In this document: piece after piece, positions 1 through 7,815 of the stretch
How the letters are laid out: the number at the start of each line of letters is the position of its first letter
Position numbering within the stretch: the stretch's first letter is position 1
Assembly (NCBI GenBank): GCA_965248765.1
Contig: CBDFKF010000004.1
Coordinates: 1,488,001 to 1,552,000, forward strand
Reading direction: 5' to 3'
Length of the DNA: 64,000 bases
From: CBDFKF01 sp965248765
Lineage (GTDB): Bacteria; Pseudomonadota; Alphaproteobacteria; VGEJ01
Position numbers and translations under genes: made by a program
Notes under the pieces: model-generated
Database searches by the model: none
Seen by the model: the letters and a program-made list of their open reading frames with translations, nothing else
Told to the model about the DNA's origin: nothing

Positions 1-3
1 GGC

Positions 4-603
4 TTACGGCGCGGCTGCGCGCACTGGATAGAACTGGGTGAACACCCAATCGTCGGCGGCACTCGCCTCGTGGCAGGCGTTGCAGGCGTCGGCCGGGAAG
101 GCGGTAGCCGTGCTCGCGGGCACGTGGCCGAAGCTGAAATAGGCCCAGTTGCCGGGTTCGTCGGGAAAATGCGCCTTGCTCTTGTAGGTGATTTCGAGCC
201 CGGAGAACTCGCCTATGAAATAGCCGCGGCCCCTCACCTGGTCGGTCGAGCCGTCCTCGTTGGCATCCTCGCTCAGAACCAACGAAAGCTCCTTGGCGAT
301 CAACGTCCCCTCCCGGAACTCACCTGTCTTCGCGTAGTGCTCGTAGCTCACCGGATCAATGTAGACGCTGTGGAACTCTGGGAACGACGCCTCACCGTCG
401 TTGAGCGCATTGGGCGTGAGGGGCGTACCGATGTAGACCCACCGGCGCCAACCCTCGGGACGAATCAGCGCGCCGCCCGCGGTGAACTCGGCCTCGTAGG
501 CCGACTGCGCCTCGACATCCGGTGCCGGAGCAGTCGATAGCGCGGCGGCGCATGCGAGCACCGCGGCCGCCAGAGCTGAATTACTTTTCCAACTGATCTT
601 CAT
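4..603 (-). CDS. Cytochrome P460-like secreted heme protein
   Basis: A 199-residue protein. An N-terminal signal peptide (about residues 1-32, Ala-rich hydrophobic core) points to the periplasm. The rest matches the cytochrome P460 / cytochrome c'-beta fold: a central stretch with FPEFHSVYIDP and YAKTGEFREGT, and a C-terminal heme c attachment site CNACH about 25 residues from the end. Family members oxidise hydroxylamine and NO or bind NO. Which of these applies depends on a lysine-heme cross-link that cannot be judged from sequence alone. It is the last gene of a minus-strand operon after DUF4142 and cupredoxin genes, with 21 bases between it and the cupredoxin stop. The cupredoxin is a plausible electron partner. 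The stop lies only three bases from the window edge, but the reading frame is complete. Confidence 0.85.
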   Translation of the reverse strand: MKISWKSNSALAAAVLACAAALSTAPAPDVEAQSAYEAEFTAGGALIRPEGWRRWVYIGTPLTPNALNDGEASFPEFHSVYIDPVSYEHYAKTGEFREGTLIAKELSLVLSEDANEDGSTDQVRGRGYFIGEFSGLEITYKSKAHFPDEPGNWAYFSFGHVPASTATAFPADACNACHEASAADDWVFTQFYPVRAAAP

Positions 604-624
604 CTTTCTCCTCCTTTTGCGCGC

Positions 625-1025
625 TCAGTTCGCGCGCAGATCCGCCGTGAGATGCGGTTCGCCCTGGTCCGGCGGGTCGGTCCGCGCGATGGTGAGGCGC
701 GCCTTCATCGACGGATGGAAGCTACAGAAATAAGCGGCGACTTGAGTCTCCTCGACCACCATTCGCCACTCACCGCCCGGCTCGATCTCGCCGGAATCCC
801 AGCTCCCGTCGGCGGCCGTGACCGTGTGGGGGACGATGTCGTGATTGATCCACACCACCACGTCGCCGCGTTCAGCACGCTCGCCGCCGGCGCGAACTTG
901 AGGCTCCGGATCTCGATGACGACATGTTGCTCCGCGGCCAGCTTACCGTCGGGTCCGAGAAAGACGGCGATCGTGGCTGCAAGTGCTGCCACGATCAGCC
1001 TGGTTGATGTTGGTTGCCGGATCAT
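625..1025 (-). pseudogene. Plastocyanin-like cupredoxin, frameshifted
   Basis: The N-terminal half (from 1025) carries a signal peptide and the beginning of a cupredoxin domain (EIRSLKFAPAASV). It then runs out of frame. The second half, in another frame from about 873 to 625, continues it exactly: ERGDVVVWINHD, then PHTVTA with the first copper histidine, then YFCSFHPSM with the copper Cys, His and Met. One base missing between 879 and 873 explains everything. The repaired protein would be about 132 residues, a normal size for a periplasmic type 1 copper protein. It lies between DUF4142 and cytochrome P460 genes in one operon and probably passed electrons to or from P460. The lesion may be a true mutation or a sequencing error, since all copper ligands are still encoded. 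Confidence 0.8.
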
Positions 1026-1029
1026 CGAC

Positions 1030-1482
1030 CTAGCTCGTGAGTGCGTTCACCATCATCTCGGCGTGCTTTTCATGCGCCTTGAAGATGATGAGCGCCTCCT
1101 CGAACAGCGCCTTGACTTGGGGGTGCTCGATATTGGGGATGAAGGTACCCCCGACGAGCGCGTTGACCGCCTGGTGATAGCCAAGCTCGTTCTCGGCATA
1201 GCGGCGATCGAAGGCCGCACCGCTCAACTGGCTCATCTCCGCGATCAACTGGTCCGCCTGCTCGTTGAGCTGGCCGCGGATCATGGTCCGGGCAAACTCG
1301 TGAATGGCCGGGTTCTTGGAGATCGCCAGCGCCAGATGGGCGTAGCGGATGTCGATCACATCAGCAGTGTAGGCGACGTGCGCGATCTCCAGATCGCTGA
1401 GATCGGCCGGCGATACCGCAACGGCGCTGACGGAAAAGGCCGAGACGAGGGCAAGCGAGGCAATCAGTACTCTCTTCAACAT
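1030..1482 (-). CDS. DUF4142 family secreted protein
   Basis: A 150-residue protein with a clear signal peptide (about residues 1-25, ending in AVA) followed by an all-helical DUF4142 domain. The usual pattern is visible: ISKNPAIHEFARTMIRGQLNEQ, a Tyr-rich middle and a conserved His near YHQAV. The fold is a four-helix ferritin-like bundle. Members are periplasmic and poorly understood, often linked with stress or metal and redox genes. A good Shine-Dalgarno (AAGGAG, about ten bases upstream of ATG) supports this start. It is the second gene of the operon with a 59-residue ORF upstream, and the cupredoxin gene follows after four bases. Confidence 0.85.
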   Translation of the reverse strand: MLKRVLIASLALVSAFSVSAVAVSPADLSDLEIAHVAYTADVIDIRYAHLALAISKNPAIHEFARTMIRGQLNEQADQLIAEMSQLSGAAFDRRYAENELGYHQAVNALVGGTFIPNIEHPQVKALFEEALIIFKAHEKHAEMMVNALTS

Positions 1483-1535
1483 GACGGTGTTCTCCTTTTT
1501 GGCGATTCGGCGGGAAGCCCCCCGCCGTGGGGTGG

Positions 1536-1715
1536 CTATCTAGAAAAGCCGCGTTTGTTCGGTCGTCCGTGTCCGCCCCGGCGCGGCCCTGCATCGATCA
1601 CGTAGCCTCCGGGTGACAGCGCCATCGCATAGGGCGCGACGGCGTGGCGCCCGGCGAGATCTCTGAGCAGATCGCCGCGCAGTTCGGTCGCGTCGCGCGA
1701 GTCGGGCATGGCCAT
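1536..1715 (-). CDS. Small 59-residue hypothetical protein heading the P460 operon
   Basis: An ORF of 59 codons beginning MAMPDSRDATELRGDLL and ending at TAG (1538-1536). A strong Shine-Dalgarno GGGGGAG (1729-1723) lies seven bases before the ATG at 1715, far better than chance. It sits 53 bases upstream of the DUF4142 gene on the same strand, so it probably leads the operon. The product is soluble. Its N-terminal half could form an amphipathic helix (DATELRGDLLRDLAGRHA), and the C-terminus is basic (RRGGHGRPNKRGFSR). I recognise no family. A leader peptide or small regulator is possible. The evidence is the ribosome site and the position only. Confidence 0.5.
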   Translation of the reverse strand: MAMPDSRDATELRGDLLRDLAGRHAVAPYAMALSPGGYVIDAGPRRGGHGRPNKRGFSR

Positions 1716-1750
1716 GATGTTTCTCCCCCGGAAGGCGATGGCGACGGCTC

Positions 1751-1786
1751 TTGTCGCCAGTAGTTGGCCTCGGGCGAGGGCGACAA
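1751..1786. repeat. Inverted repeat in the divergent intergenic region
   Basis: TTGTCGCC (1751-1758) and its exact complement GGCGACAA (1779-1786) are separated by 20 bases. They lie upstream of the minus-strand P460 operon, 36 bases before its first start codon, inside the 285-base gap shared with the divergent cytochrome gene at 2001. The position suits an operator or a 5'-UTR hairpin. No regulator gene is adjacent. The rest of the gap (1787-2000) shows nothing else I can name. Confidence 0.3.
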
Positions 1787-2000
1787 AGAAGTTTCTAACG
1801 GGAAGTAACGTGCTGTGCGGACCGGCTGCGAGAGCCGCATTGCCAATAGAAATCCGAACAAAAACATCGGCTTAAAGATGATGTAGCGTCAACATTCGGC
1901 AGCCGCGGCCCATGTCACAGAAACGTGAACCGGGCTGGCCGGCGCGCGGGCTACGCTCCCTCGGCAGTTTGGAATATCGGCTAATGGGGAGGAATATTTC

Positions 2001-2417
2001 ATGAAGAAAATTGTAGGAGGGGCGTGCGCCCTCTTGTTCGTTCTGGTAGTGGGCTTTGCCGGAACCGCGATCGCACAGAGGAAGCACGCACCTGAGCCCG
2101 TGTGGAGCGCCATGCTGGCGGGTCTCAGCGACGTTCAGGTCATCACCGCGGCGTTGGCGGTGTTCGATATGCAGCGTGTCGCCGACACCGCGGATTCGCT
2201 CGCCGCGCGCGAGACCTACATCTCGGGCCTTGAATTCCTCCCCGAGGATGTGAGGAACCGCCATGGCAACGTCGCCAAGTTGGCCACGGCGCTGGCCGAT
2301 GCGGCCCGGGCCGGCGAAGAGGCACAGATCGCGATGAAGATCGGCGAGGTATTGGCGGAATGCAGCTCCTGCCATTACAACGTTCGTGATGCGGAGATGC
2401 GCAAGAAAATGGAGTAG
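2001..2417 (+). CDS. Secreted c-type cytochrome, cytochrome c'/c556-like
   Basis: A 138-residue protein. A signal peptide (about residues 1-26, ending AIA) is followed by a helical bundle, with the single heme site CSSCH close to the C-terminus (after AEC, about 20 residues from the end). A C-terminal CxxCH on the last helix of a four-helix protein is typical of cytochrome c' and c556. Cytochrome c' binds NO, others shuttle electrons. The Shine-Dalgarno GGGGAGGAA ten bases before ATG fixes the start. It is divergent from the P460/cupredoxin operon and may share its control region. The sequence is short for c', so a general c-type assignment is safer. Confidence 0.8.
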   Translation: MKKIVGGACALLFVLVVGFAGTAIAQRKHAPEPVWSAMLAGLSDVQVITAALAVFDMQRVADTADSLAARETYISGLEFLPEDVRNRHGNVAKLATALADAARAGEEAQIAMKIGEVLAECSSCHYNVRDAEMRKKME

Positions 2418-2609
2418 ACGGCGGGTTTAGCCGCCACGTCCGCACAACCACGCATCGGGGCGCAGACGAAGACACCAACCTGCGGCGAGTCCTCGCACTT
2501 TCTTATTGTGGTTAGGCGGGCGGTGCCGGCGCACGGCAGCGCCCTTTCCCCAGTATGATGCCCGCCCGCACAAGCTGAAGCGGCCCATCCCGCCACGCGA
2601 CAGTGGGTT

Positions 2610-4482
2610 ATGAGCGATTCAGGACCCGATCCGGCCGCGCCCCCTCCGACCGCTCCGCCAGCGGATGAAGTCAACGCCCAGTTGGAGCGGCTTGTCAGCA
2701 GCCCCGACTTCGCACAGTCGAGTCGTTTGCAAAGATTCCTGCGCTACATCGTCAGCGAGAGGCTCGCGGGCCGTGCCGCGGCGCTGAAGGAATACGCCAT
2801 TGCGCTCGAGGTCTTCGACCGCGACGAAGCCTTCGACCCCCAGACCAGCTCGATCGTCCGGGTTGAGGCGAGCCGGCTGCGGGCGAGGCTCGAAAAATAC
2901 AACGCGACCGAGGGCTGGAACGACCCGCTGCACATCAGTCTTCCTCCCGGCGGCTACACCCCGACGTTCCGACGCATCGCGCACCCAGTCGAGACGGAGG
3001 CGCTGGATCAGACAGCGGCCTCTATGCCGGACGGTAGGTCAGCGGTATCGCCGCGGCGGGCGATCGCGCCCGCAGCCCTCTTTGTCATCATCGTCGCGGT
3101 GGGGTCGTTCCTGTTCGATCGCCTCTACGTCGAGCCGGCCGGCGACGGTGCGCCCGAAACGTCGTCCGGCGCGCCGGCGTACGCCGTCGCGGTCCTGCCG
3201 CTTCGGAACCTGTCAGGCGATCCCAAGCAGGACTATTTCAGCGACGGCTGGCCTACAAGAACGTCAGCCGGCCGGTCGCCGACATTGCCCGCGAGCTCGG
3301 CGTCACCCATGTGATCGAGGGTTCGGTCTTGCGAATTGGCGATCGCATACGGATCTCCGCACAGCTCATCGAAGCGGCAAGCGATGATCATCTATGGGCC
3401 GAAAGCTACGAGCGCGACGCCGCCGATACGCTGGCCATCCAGAACGAGGTCGTTGGAGCCATCGTCGCCGCGCTGCCGGAACTAGCCGCCACGACCGCGG
3501 GCGTGGAGACGGCGTCGGCCATCGATCCGGCGGCATACGAGGCGCAGCTCAAGGGCCGTTTCTTCCTTCGCAAGATGACCGCGGAGGGCTTCCGGAAGGG
3601 CATCACCTACTTCAAGCAGGCCATCGAAAGGGAGCCTGGGTACGCCGCGGCCTACTCGGGTATGGCGAGCTGCTACTGCCTGCTCGGCGGCCACGGCTTC
3701 GAGCTGGTAGAACCCGCGAAGGGCATGCGGGCGGCCAGGGAGGCGGTGATGGAGGCACTGCGACTGGACGACAGCCAGGCCGAGCCCCACGCCTTCCTCG
3801 GGGTCATCCGTCTGAAGTACGAATGGGACTGGCCCGGCGCCGAGGAGGCTTTCCAGCGCTCGATCGAACTCAACCCCAGCCTCGCCCAGGCCCGGCTCTT
3901 CTACAGCTTCTACCTCGAGGCCATGGGGCGGCAGGACGAGGCCATCCGCGAGGCCGAGGAGGCCAGGACGATCGATCCCCTATCTCCTGCCATAAATATG
4001 AACCTCGGTTGGCAGTATTTGCGCGCAGGTCGACTCGAAGACGCCAAGAAACAGTTCGAAAGCACGGGCGAGTTGAACTCCCACTTCTGGGGCGCCCATT
4101 GGGGCATGGGCCACTACCACCGGCGCAAGGGCGCGTATGACGCGGCGATTGCGGCCTTTCAGCGGGCGCTCGAGGTGCGGGGCGGCCACGTGCTGCCGCT
4201 GAGTGACCTTGGCTACACCTATGCGGTGGCGGGCATGCCCGGTGAGGCACGCGCGGCTCTGGAGCGCCTGCAGGCGCTCCAGAGAAGAGCTACGTCTCGC
4301 CCTACAACATGGCGACGATTCACGTCGGACTAGGTGAGCACGACGAAGCGTTCGTCTGGCTCGACAAAGCCTACGAGCAGCGTTCGCGATCATTAGCGTG
4401 GCTCAACGTCGCCGACGAGTACGACGGCCTCCGCGCCGAGCCCCGTTTCCAAGCGCTCGCGCAACGCATCGGCCTTCCATAA
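2610..4482 (+). pseudogene. TolB-like/FlgO plus TPR signalling protein, broken
   Basis: Three frames together encode one protein. The first (2610 to about 3250) has the N-terminal DNA-binding-like domain of adenylate-cyclase-associated TPR proteins (SRLQRFLRYIVSERL, ALKEYAIALEVFDR, IVRVEASRLRARL). A membrane segment (about residues 150-170) and the start of a FlgO/TolB-like domain (VAVLPLRNLSGDP, YFSDG) follow. The usual roughly 25 residues after YFSDG are missing, and the domain resumes out of frame at AYKNVSRPVADIARELG near 3250. The second frame carries TPR repeats to about 4280. A further shift gives the true C-terminus (SYVSPYNMATIHVGL to RIGLP, stop 4480-4482). A deletion of about 70 bases plus a one-base shift means two independent lesions, which argues for real decay. 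Intact relatives are inner-membrane proteins of unknown signalling role. Confidence 0.75.
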
Positions 4483-4542
4483 GCTGCCCGGGCCTACCCC
4501 GACCCGCGTGCTATCATCGCCCGGATCTCGACGAGGACGGGC

Positions 4543-5448
4543 ATGGCAAGCTGCATATCACAGGGCGAGCCGGTTGCCGATTCGATGATCGGCGAGCTGT
4601 TCGATTCGAGCGCGCTGTTCCCTGACACCACCGCCTTGCAAGAGCGTTTCGCGGCGGACGGCTATCTGTTCCTGCGCGGCCTCCACGATGGCGCCGCGGT
4701 GATGGCGGCCCGACAGGAAGTGTTCGAGCGGCTCGAAACGGTGGGCGAGGTCAGGCCGCCGGCAGTCGAGGGTATCTTTACCGGCAAGAGCAAGCGCCGG
4801 GAGATGGCGAGCGATCTCGGCGCCTTCTGGCAGTCGGTGTCCGAAGGCCCACGGCTGCGCGCGGTAACCCACGGCACCCGCATTTGCGAGATCGTCGGCT
4901 GCGTCTTGGGTGAGCCAGCGCGCCCGCACGACTACATCTTCCTGCGCCCCGCCCCGGTCGGGCGTTCCACGGGGCCGCACTGCGACTATCCCTTCTTCAC
5001 CCGAGCCACCGAGCAGGTCGTTACGGTGTGGACCGCGCTCGGCGAGGTCCCGCTCAGTGACGGGCCGGTGGTGGTCGTCGAAGGATCGCACCGCTTCGAG
5101 GATTTGGTCGAGGCGACCCGCGGTTTCGACGTCGCCCGTGATACCGACCGCAGTGCGACCCGGCCCGAGAGCCATATCGCCTTCGCCGGCGCGCGCGGCA
5201 CGCGGTTGTTGAGTGCGGATTTCGGGGCGGGCGATATCCTCGTCTTCGGCATGTTCACCTGGCACGGTGCGTTGGACAACCACTCGCCGACCGGCCGCAT
5301 CCGGTTATCGAGCGATGTCCGCTTTCAGCCGACAAGCGGGCCCGAAGATCCGCGCTATTTTGGCACCAACCCCGGCGGCACGACGGGCGCTGGCTACGGC
5401 GAGCTCAACGGCGCCAAGCCGCTGACCGAGCCCTGGCACACCCGTTGA
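4543..5448 (+). CDS. Phytanoyl-CoA dioxygenase family protein
   Basis: A 301-residue Fe(II)/2-oxoglutarate oxygenase of the PhyH family. The iron-binding triad is visible as H146-x-D148 (GPHCDYPFF) and H241 (TWHGALDNH). R252 in GRIRLSSD is the likely 2-oxoglutarate anchor. The start of the domain is recognisable by FAADGYLFLRGLHD near residue 37. Members hydroxylate small molecules or lipids. The substrate here is unknown. An in-frame ATG at 4585 is an alternative start. Downstream, an IS element lies between this gene and an SMP-30 lactonase. The direct repeats show the two genes were separated by only about 60 bases before the insertion, so they may once have been an operon. Confidence 0.85.
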   Translation: MASCISQGEPVADSMIGELFDSSALFPDTTALQERFAADGYLFLRGLHDGAAVMAARQEVFERLETVGEVRPPAVEGIFTGKSKRREMASDLGAFWQSVSEGPRLRAVTHGTRICEIVGCVLGEPARPHDYIFLRPAPVGRSTGPHCDYPFFTRATEQVVTVWTALGEVPLSDGPVVVVEGSHRFEDLVEATRGFDVARDTDRSATRPESHIAFAGARGTRLLSADFGAGDILVFGMFTWHGALDNHSPTGRIRLSSDVRFQPTSGPEDPRYFGTNPGGTTGAGYGELNGAKPLTEPWHTR

Positions 5449-5463
5449 CGACACCGGCAGCGA
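5448..5463. repeat. Left target-site duplication of the IS1202-like element
   Basis: The 16 bases ACGACACCGGCAGCGA here recur exactly at 6859-6874, immediately outside the other end of the element. Long duplications are typical of the IS1202 group. The repeat starts just after the phytanoyl-CoA dioxygenase stop codon, so the insertion fell in the space between genes. Confidence 0.85.
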
Positions 5464-5531
5464 TGTCGAGAACAAACTGAATTGACCGGTTTATGTACCA
5501 TATGAATTGACCGCTTCAGTTGTGGTTTGGG

Positions 5532-5580
5532 CCAGTGGATAAGGGGTCGGCCGCGGAGCGGCCGTCCCCTTATCCACTGG
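5532..5580. terminator. Long near-perfect hairpin inside the IS
   Basis: CCAGTGGATAAGGGG pairs with CCCCTTATCCACTGG. Inside them CGGCCGC pairs with GCGGCCG around a GGA loop, with one T-T mismatch between the two stems. This 22-bp stem lies between the transposase stop codon and the left IS end. On the minus strand it would end transposase transcripts; read from outside it could block transcription entering the IS. There is no T-run, so it is not a textbook intrinsic terminator. A folded DNA signal for transposition is another option. Confidence 0.5.
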
Positions 5581-5599
5581 CCGGTCGCGTCGAAGCGGA

Positions 5600-6775
5600 T
5601 CACGCGGCCTGTCTGTGGCTTGTGTTGATGGGCGATCCGTCGGCCTGGTATCGGGCCAGGCAGCGCGGCCCATGGAAGACGGCGAGGGTGCGGTCGGGGT
5701 ATTCGTGGACCCGGACCCTTGCCTTGACGTAGTGGCGGCGATGGCGGTCGGGCGGGATCGCCAGCACCAGGCGTTTGTAGCGCACGGTGTTGTCGTTGGA
5801 GACGGTGCGCTCCTGCTGCACGCAGAGGATGTCGTCGAGGGTACCGGCGAAGGGCACGAAGGCGGTGCCCTCGGCTTCCGGCGGCACCGCGAAGCGGGCG
5901 TTGTGGCCTGGCAGGTAGAGTTCCTTGAGGAAGCGGTTGGCCTGGGCCATGTCGGTGATGCCGGCGAGCCTGAGCTCCTGGGGCAGGCGCTTCTGCAGGG
6001 TGGCGAACATGCGTTCCGAGCGCCCCCTTGCCTCGGGCGAGTAGGCCGGGATCAGCTCGATGCCGAGCTGGGCCAGGGCGCGGCCGAACTGGGTCGGATT
6101 GTCCTTGTCGACCGTGCCGCCGGCCTCAGGGGTGTGCCAGTAGTGGCCGGCGCGGTCGGCATAGAGCGAGCAGAACAGCCCCTTGGCCCGGATCGCCTCG
6201 GACACCCCCTGAAAGCTCGACATCGTGCCCTCTTCGGCGACGAAGAAGGCCGAGTAGATCTCACTGGTGGTGTCGTCCATGGTGACGATCAGGTCCCACC
6301 ACTGATCGGGGACCCACGCGTGGCTTGAGCCGTCTTGATGCAGCATCATGCCGGGCAGCGCGCGGCGCGGCCGCTTGCGCCGGTGCGCCCCGCGCCTGGG
6401 CGCCGCCCGTCTTCGCCCATGGGCCTGCAAGCTCAGCCGCACCCAGTTGTAGCTGCGCTTGAAGGCATAGTCCGCGACCAGCTTCTCGTGGAAGTGCTTG
6501 GCGGTGAAGTCCCAGTAGCGGGTGTCGAACAGCGCCAACAGCGCCGTCACCTCGTCGACCGCCGCGCGCCGCGCCGAGACCCGGCCCAGACGGCGATCGT
6601 AGAGCCCTTCCGCGCCGTCCGCCTCATAGCGGTCGCGCCAGCGCCGGAAGGTGCGCTCTGAAACGCCGAGAACCTCCGCCGCCTCGGCTTGGCTCAAGCA
6701 ACCCCGATGGGTGCGGCCGTAAACCTCCTCGAACTTCATCAATCTCAGTCCCTGCAACTGCTCTGTCCGGCGCAT
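5600..6775 (-). CDS. ISNCY/IS1202-group DDE transposase
   Basis: A 391-residue transposase. The N-terminus is a helix-turn-helix (LSQAEAAEVLGVSERTFRRWRDRY, about residues 28-51). It is followed by a basic linker (RRKRPRRALPG) and a DDE catalytic core starting at MMLHQDGSSHAWV, with MDDTTSEIYSAFF and later YSPEARGRSERMFATLQ, where the final Glu lies in the RSER region. The gene fills almost the entire element between its inverted repeats. Length and order match functional relatives, with no frameshift. Upstream (6776-6858) lies only the right terminal repeat. Confidence 0.9.
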   Translation of the reverse strand: MRRTEQLQGLRLMKFEEVYGRTHRGCLSQAEAAEVLGVSERTFRRWRDRYEADGAEGLYDRRLGRVSARRAAVDEVTALLALFDTRYWDFTAKHFHEKLVADYAFKRSYNWVRLSLQAHGRRRAAPRRGAHRRKRPRRALPGMMLHQDGSSHAWVPDQWWDLIVTMDDTTSEIYSAFFVAEEGTMSSFQGVSEAIRAKGLFCSLYADRAGHYWHTPEAGGTVDKDNPTQFGRALAQLGIELIPAYSPEARGRSERMFATLQKRLPQELRLAGITDMAQANRFLKELYLPGHNARFAVPPEAEGTAFVPFAGTLDDILCVQQERTVSNDNTVRYKRLVLAIPPDRHRRHYVKARVRVHEYPDRTLAVFHGPRCLARYQADGSPINTSHRQAA

Positions 6776-6858
6776 CCAAACCCTCCATAGCCTGGAGAGC
6801 TTCTAAATCCGGACAGATCGTCTGGTACATAAACCGGACATATCGTGTGTTAGTGACA

Positions 6859-6874
6859 ACGACACCGGCAGCGA
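6859..6874. repeat. Right target-site duplication of the IS1202-like element
   Basis: A second exact copy of the 16-base duplication described at 5448-5463. It begins directly after the element's right terminus (…TTAGTGACA) and lies 56 bases before the SMP-30 start codon. The insertion therefore separates that gene from any promoter upstream of 5448. Confidence 0.85.
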
Positions 6875-6930
6875 TTGCCCGCTTTTCCGGGCACGCGTAG
6901 AGTCTCATCAAGCAAAGAGGGGGGAGCACC

Positions 6931-7806
6931 ATGAGCGAAGTCCGCTGTGTGTTGGATGCACACGCAACGCTGGGCGAGGGGCCGGTTTGGGATGTCCAGG
7001 AGCAGGCGCTTTACTGGGTCGATATCCTGAGCTGCAAGTTCAATCGCTTCGATCCCGCCACCGGGGAAAACCGCACCTGGACCATGCCCGAGCACATCAG
7101 CTCGTATGGCTTGCGCGCCGGCGGCGGAGCCATCGTCGCCATGCGCACCGGCATTCACTTCTTTGATTTCGAGACCGAGGCGCTGACGCCGGTCGCCGAT
7201 CCCGAGCCCAACACCGGCACCCGGTTCAGCGACGGCAAGGTCGATCGCCGGGGCCGCTTTTGGGCCGGCACTATCCCCTATGAGCAGTTCGATCCAATCT
7301 GCAATCTCTACCGCATCGAGACCGACGGCAGCTGGGAGAAGGTGCAGGACAACGTCATCGTTTCCAATGGCCTCGGTTGGAGCCCTGACAACCGCACCAT
7401 GTATTACACCGACACCTTCGCCTATGAGCTGTACGCCTACGACTACGATGCCGAGTCCGGCATCATCAGCAACCGCCGCGTGTTTGCCGAGATCCCGAGA
7501 GACATCGGCTTTCCCGACGGCATGACGGTGGACTCGGAGGGCTATGTGTGGAGCGCCATCTTCGACGGCGGCCGCATCAATCGCTACGCGCCTGACGGCC
7601 GGCTTGACCGCGTGCTCGAGCTGCCGGTGATGGCGCCGACCAGCTGCATGTTCGGCGGCCCCGACCTCGCGACCCTCTTCATCACCAGCTCGGGCAAGGA
7701 CGTGAGCCCCAAGGGCGAGGACTTCAAGGTCTCGCCCCACGATGGTGGCGTCTTGGCGTGCGAGGTCGGCGTCAAAGGCCTGCCCGAAACCCGGTTCGCC
7801 GGCTGA
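6931..7806 (+). CDS. SMP-30/gluconolactonase family lactonase
   Basis: A 291-residue six-bladed beta-propeller of the SMP-30/gluconolactonase/LRE family, likely cytoplasmic. Metal ligands are seen at E16 (TLGEGPVW), N146 (SNGLGWSPD) and D196 (FPDGMTVD), with the family hallmarks RFSDGKVDRRGRFW and MYYTDTFAYELYAYDYD. Such enzymes hydrolyse sugar lactones or other lactones, using Ca or Zn. A strong Shine-Dalgarno (GGGGGGAG) precedes the ATG. The IS1202-like element ends only 72 bases upstream, so expression may now depend on a new promoter. The function is likely sugar-acid catabolism, and the exact substrate cannot be told. Confidence 0.88.
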   Translation: MSEVRCVLDAHATLGEGPVWDVQEQALYWVDILSCKFNRFDPATGENRTWTMPEHISSYGLRAGGGAIVAMRTGIHFFDFETEALTPVADPEPNTGTRFSDGKVDRRGRFWAGTIPYEQFDPICNLYRIETDGSWEKVQDNVIVSNGLGWSPDNRTMYYTDTFAYELYAYDYDAESGIISNRRVFAEIPRDIGFPDGMTVDSEGYVWSAIFDGGRINRYAPDGRLDRVLELPVMAPTSCMFGGPDLATLFITSSGKDVSPKGEDFKVSPHDGGVLACEVGVKGLPETRFAG

Positions 7807-7815
7807 GGCGGCGCC

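Larger units (their letters stand above)
5464..6858 (-). mobile_element. Complete IS1202-like (ISNCY family) insertion sequence, 1395 bp
   Basis: Both ends begin TGTC and share an imperfect terminal inverted repeat of about 50 bases. The left end has TGTCGAGAACA and, 19 bases on, CCGGTTTATGTACCA. The right end read inward has TGTCACTAACA and the same CCGGTTTATGTACCA. The 16-bp target duplication at 5448-5463 and 6859-6874 sets the borders exactly. It carries one transposase gene on the minus strand and a long palindrome near the left end. The transposase frame is intact and the duplication is perfect, so the insertion looks recent and possibly still mobile. Confidence 0.88.

Noticed and set aside
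652..1605. 317-codon plus-strand frame opposite the cupredoxin and DUF4142 genes
   Set aside because: It is the antisense of recognised genes with their conserved motifs on the other strand; long antisense frames are expected at this GC content.
1598..1867. 89-codon minus-strand frame across the P460 operon upstream region
   Set aside because: It overlaps the better supported 59-codon gene in another frame and has no ribosome site or domain; Pro/Ser-rich composition is typical of a shadow frame.
5449..5600. Possible CRISPR-like short repeats around the IS end
   Set aside because: The repeats are the IS terminal inverted repeat and one hairpin; no regularly spaced array is present anywhere in the window.
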